In this document: positions 63,601-64,000 of the stretch, in pieces
How positions within the stretch are numbered: the stretch's first letter is position 1
Layout: each line of letters opens with the position of its first letter
Assembly (NCBI GenBank): GCA_038207585.1
Contig: JBBQZP010000018.1
Location: forward strand, 16,302 to 80,301
Reading direction: 5' to 3'
DNA: 64,000 bases
Source of the DNA: JBBQZP01 sp038207585
GTDB taxonomy: Bacteria > Pseudomonadota > Alphaproteobacteria > Rhodobacterales > Rhodobacteraceae
Program-made: the position numbers and the translations under genes
The notes under the pieces: model-generated
What the model was told of the DNA's origin: nothing
The model's database searches: none
What the model saw: the letters and a program-made list of their open reading frames with translations, nothing else

Positions 63601-64000
63601 TCAACTATGACATCACCGACGGCACCGCCACCACGGCGCAGACCGCAACGCTCGACCTTACCCCGGTGAACGACGCGCCGGGTATCGGTGGTGCCCCTGC
63701 CATCTGGACACCCAACAGCGTTGAAGCCGGGTCCCGGCGCGCCAACCTGTCCCCGGAGGCCGGCGTCACCGACCCCGAGGGCTCGACGGTCAGCTATACC
63801 CTGTCAAGCGGGCCAAGTGTCGGGCGCCTGTTCCTAGGCTCATCTGTGGTGACGGCTGGCACGGTGTTGTCCGAAGCCCAGCTTTCGGCTGTAACGTACG
63901 AAGCCGGTCAGAATGCCGGGACGTTTGATGCGATCTTTGCAGCATCAGACGGCATCATGACATCGCCGCTGACTTTGCGGCTGACCGTGACAGCAGCGGT
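57657..64000 (+). CDS. Giant surface/secreted protein: dimethylformamidase-like domain with Ig, DUF4082-like and cadherin-like modules (partial)
   Basis: At least 2114 codons; it runs off the window. The GTG start has GAGGAG (57643-57648) eight bases upstream. No signal peptide is seen, which fits type I secretion with a C-terminal signal beyond the window (inference). Approximate order by residue: 20-545, a domain like the C-terminal part of the N,N-dimethylformamidase large subunit (SVGHDEYWSGDQR, FWSGNEVYWKTRW); 548-658, Ig-like (VSFDQGASWKPAQTTDGW); then DUF4082-like beta-sandwiches at 661-848, 960-1148 and 1256-1434, alternating with cadherin-like repeats (FTIAENQTAIGSVTATDA and similar); 1533-1706, unassigned; 1708-1811, cadherin-like; 1815-2007, two 96-residue tandem repeats; and a CSPG-like start. 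Asp-rich loops suggest calcium binding. Catalytic activity of the first domain is unproven. Confidence 0.85.
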   Translation, partial: MVDNRIVMENALTDGVQAKSYWDAASSNQIEGFATDISVNAGNRVDFKINVSDNAGSEYRVEIFRLGYYGGSGAREVAEWTNADASVQPDALQDRARGLVDAGNWSITDGWNIPADAVSGVYLARLQRLDADGNAIEGQTNQIPFIVRNDGVPADIVLQTSDTTWQAYNGWGGNNGSAGANFYGDAGGVADALTSLADAGPFAQDRAYAVSYNRPFITRDGSVNSPAAGAQDYLFGADYAAINWLEKNGYDVSYISGVDTDRLGADYLQNYKAFISVGHDEYWSGDQRAHVEAARDAGVNLLFWSGNEVYWKTRWESGISADGTAYRTLVSYKETWANGDTNAPPEAYNNIDPSNEWTGTWRDLRFVDSVDANGDRIATGQAPENSLTGQLFGPDGNGQQTSLDVPNEFGNLRVWRDTAIAGAGDDVNLYDGILGYEWNVVPDDEYRPDGLIRLSLTTREWGSILIDQGNTTAPGTATHSLSLYRDPQSGALVFGSGTTFWTWGLSDQHDSSPYGATIANTTVQQFTINMFADMGIQPGIADAILASQGLVRANASTDTVAATAAFADGLATEASALSPFLITGTASDVGGVVALVEVSFDQGASWKPAQTTDGWATWSYQWRPTTPGTVQIQARAIDDSLNLSGLVPDTTTVTVTAPVMPDRFSLFGGSVPVNVSVANDGQPLELGMKFVVDRAGSISELKYFRGSADSSDTDTREGHLWRVSDGALLATATFVSVAGQSGWQTAAVAGDAVALQPGVEYVVSYSTLDNYANTGDFFSPANEVSFDGVDDDAFSDFFQVISAPQNNLAGGTGVNGNGIFAYGSDLVIPNQTFGSANYWVDVTFVAATGPNTPPIITSGSSFTIAENQTAIGSVTATDAENALSYGIVGGADAAKFAIDSVSGALSFINAPNFEVPTDVAGTGAAGNNIYEVIISASDGIALAVTQAVTVTVTDVAETAPNGSSIFQGETPTIFIPAQGPVPANTDPTDYELGTKFTVGQQGFITQLQYYRGAVDAADTDIRTLTLWDAATGQNLGSVSVTSGAGSTGWQAGALATPIAVLTGTTYIVSYGYDQDGIDDAYAATNGFFSSVSNSSPDGLVTALASGQPVGLGEGGIGNGLFSTTIGSLPQISFNASNYWADVLFVTTLNGPNTPPVITTGNFTVAENQTLAGTVVATDTQNAVTYGIEGGADAALFTINPTTGALTFVAAPDFETPADSGGDNIYDLEVSASDGIAPLVTQAVTVTVTDVAETPQPGTSIFADDPVPATFGEDQSNYELGTKFTANSDGIVSALQYYRGAPDATDVETRTLTLWTATGTNIGTATVTSVVGQTGWQIATLAAPVTLQAGQTYVVSYGFAADGDDAYASSASFFASASNSGPDGTLTALVSGVPTGLGTGGVGNGLFNEGTGVFPQNSFNATNYWVDVVFAANSVPVNTPPVFTSNPAFTAAENQVLIGTVTATDTGPLSYGILAGGDGALFSINPITGALRFKAPQDFEATNSYGLTVVVSDGANVEQQAVTVNLTDVVETVNGAAAFTAASLTANYVFGTTIDALYPGAGASQTATVGDGVEFQALPSAGPDVGNGPFGLASVDVAAQTIRIEFPLDDAQFPNFLRFAGGIDGRPFNGVQLLDPADGLPTILSARIIGQEGITDATGALVNLTDADLTVTADGIFLNVADKGRLTDVNGDLAGLQHSYVTLLVDLNDAPVITSNGGAASASVTVPENTILVTTLSATDDDIGQTITYTLSGEDSALFQIVAGELQFVAAPTALALPPQGATPGYQVTIEVSDGFGGVDTQALTVTVDVPAVNSPPTVAGGVTLAALAEDTTRTLTAAELLAGALDVDGDVLSVTNLTASSGTIINTGNGTWSFTPAANDSTSVTFNYDITDGTATTAQTATLDLTPVNDAPTVAGGVTLAALAEDTTRTLTAAELLAGALDVDGDVLSVTNLTASSGTIINTGNGTWSFTPAANDSTFVTFNYDITDGTATTAQTATLDLTPVNDAPGIGGAPAIWTPNSVEAGSRRANLSPEAGVTDPEGSTVSYTLSSGPSVGRLFLGSSVVTAGTVLSEAQLSAVTYEAGQNAGTFDAIFAASDGIMTSPLTLRLTVTAA
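63102..63677 (+). repeat. Tandem 288-bp repeat, two nearly identical copies
   Basis: Copies at 63102-63389 and 63390-63677 encode 96-residue cadherin-like units (start PTVAGGVTLAALAEDTTRTL). I count only three base differences between them, one of which changes Ser to Phe. This points to recent duplication or gene conversion inside the large gene. Confidence 0.9.

Noticed and set aside
63011..63604. Two similar minus-strand open frames starting MKVT
   Set aside because: They are the antisense of the two tandem 288-bp repeats in the giant gene, which explains their likeness.
63102..63677. Tandem repeats considered as a CRISPR array
   Set aside because: The units are 288 bp, contiguous without spacers, and code in frame for cadherin-like domains.

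Overview
The window looks like chromosomal DNA of a high-GC alphaproteobacterium of the Rhodobacteraceae (Roseobacter/Rhodobacter group). Support comes from dense operons with ATGA start/stop overlaps, the pbp2-rodA-hydroxyacid dehydrogenase order at the left end, and a pair of genes resembling the head spikes of the Rhodobacter gene transfer agent (GTA). Species cannot be named from the sequence. No rRNA, tRNA or CRISPR array was seen.

Left part (1-22.5 kb), metabolism and transport. It opens with the end of pbp2, then rodA and a GhrA-like reductase. An RpiR-type regulator is divergent from a run encoding an N-formylglutamate amidohydrolase-family hydrolase, a glutamine synthetase-like ligase, an aldehyde dehydrogenase, an iron-dependent alcohol dehydrogenase and a DadA-like flavoenzyme. 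I read this run as a candidate gamma-glutamylation route for an amino alcohol. Next come a sugar-nucleotide epimerase, an aldo/keto reductase, a GT39-type glycosyltransferase, a glyoxylate reductase-like enzyme, an SH3-domain secreted protein and a CDF metal exporter. A basic amino acid ABC transporter is divergent from a TetR regulator and an AruH/AruI-like pair (arginine transaminase pathway). The transporter ATPase has no ordinary start codon and seems to start at ATC.

Middle (22.9-43.8 kb), an exopolysaccharide locus. It holds a Wzc-type tyrosine autokinase, glycosyltransferases, Wzx and Wzy, GDP-fucose enzymes (Gmd, Fcl), two methyltransferases, a WcaI-like transferase, a priming sugar transferase, Wza, and YjbF/YjbH/YjbE-like proteins with an embedded PPP-family phosphatase. 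Between the low-GC wzy gene and a glycosyltransferase gene sit two overlapping genes resembling GTA head spike base and spike fibre proteins. A particle adhesin is thus encoded beside the machinery for its likely capsular receptor.

Right part (44.1-56.1 kb), a second catabolic and uptake operon: cysteine hydrolase, a second glutamine synthetase-like enzyme, a LysR regulator, a ribose-type ABC transporter in which one permease is fused to a strictosidine synthase/SMP-30 domain, a second SMP-30-like protein, a class IV aminotransferase, a carboxymuconolactone decarboxylase-family protein and a quinone oxidoreductase. An IS6-type transposase and an AT-rich stretch follow. The window ends inside a very large surface or secreted protein (at least 2114 codons) that joins an N,N-dimethylformamidase-like domain to Ig-like, DUF4082-like and cadherin-like modules, including two almost identical 288-bp repeats.
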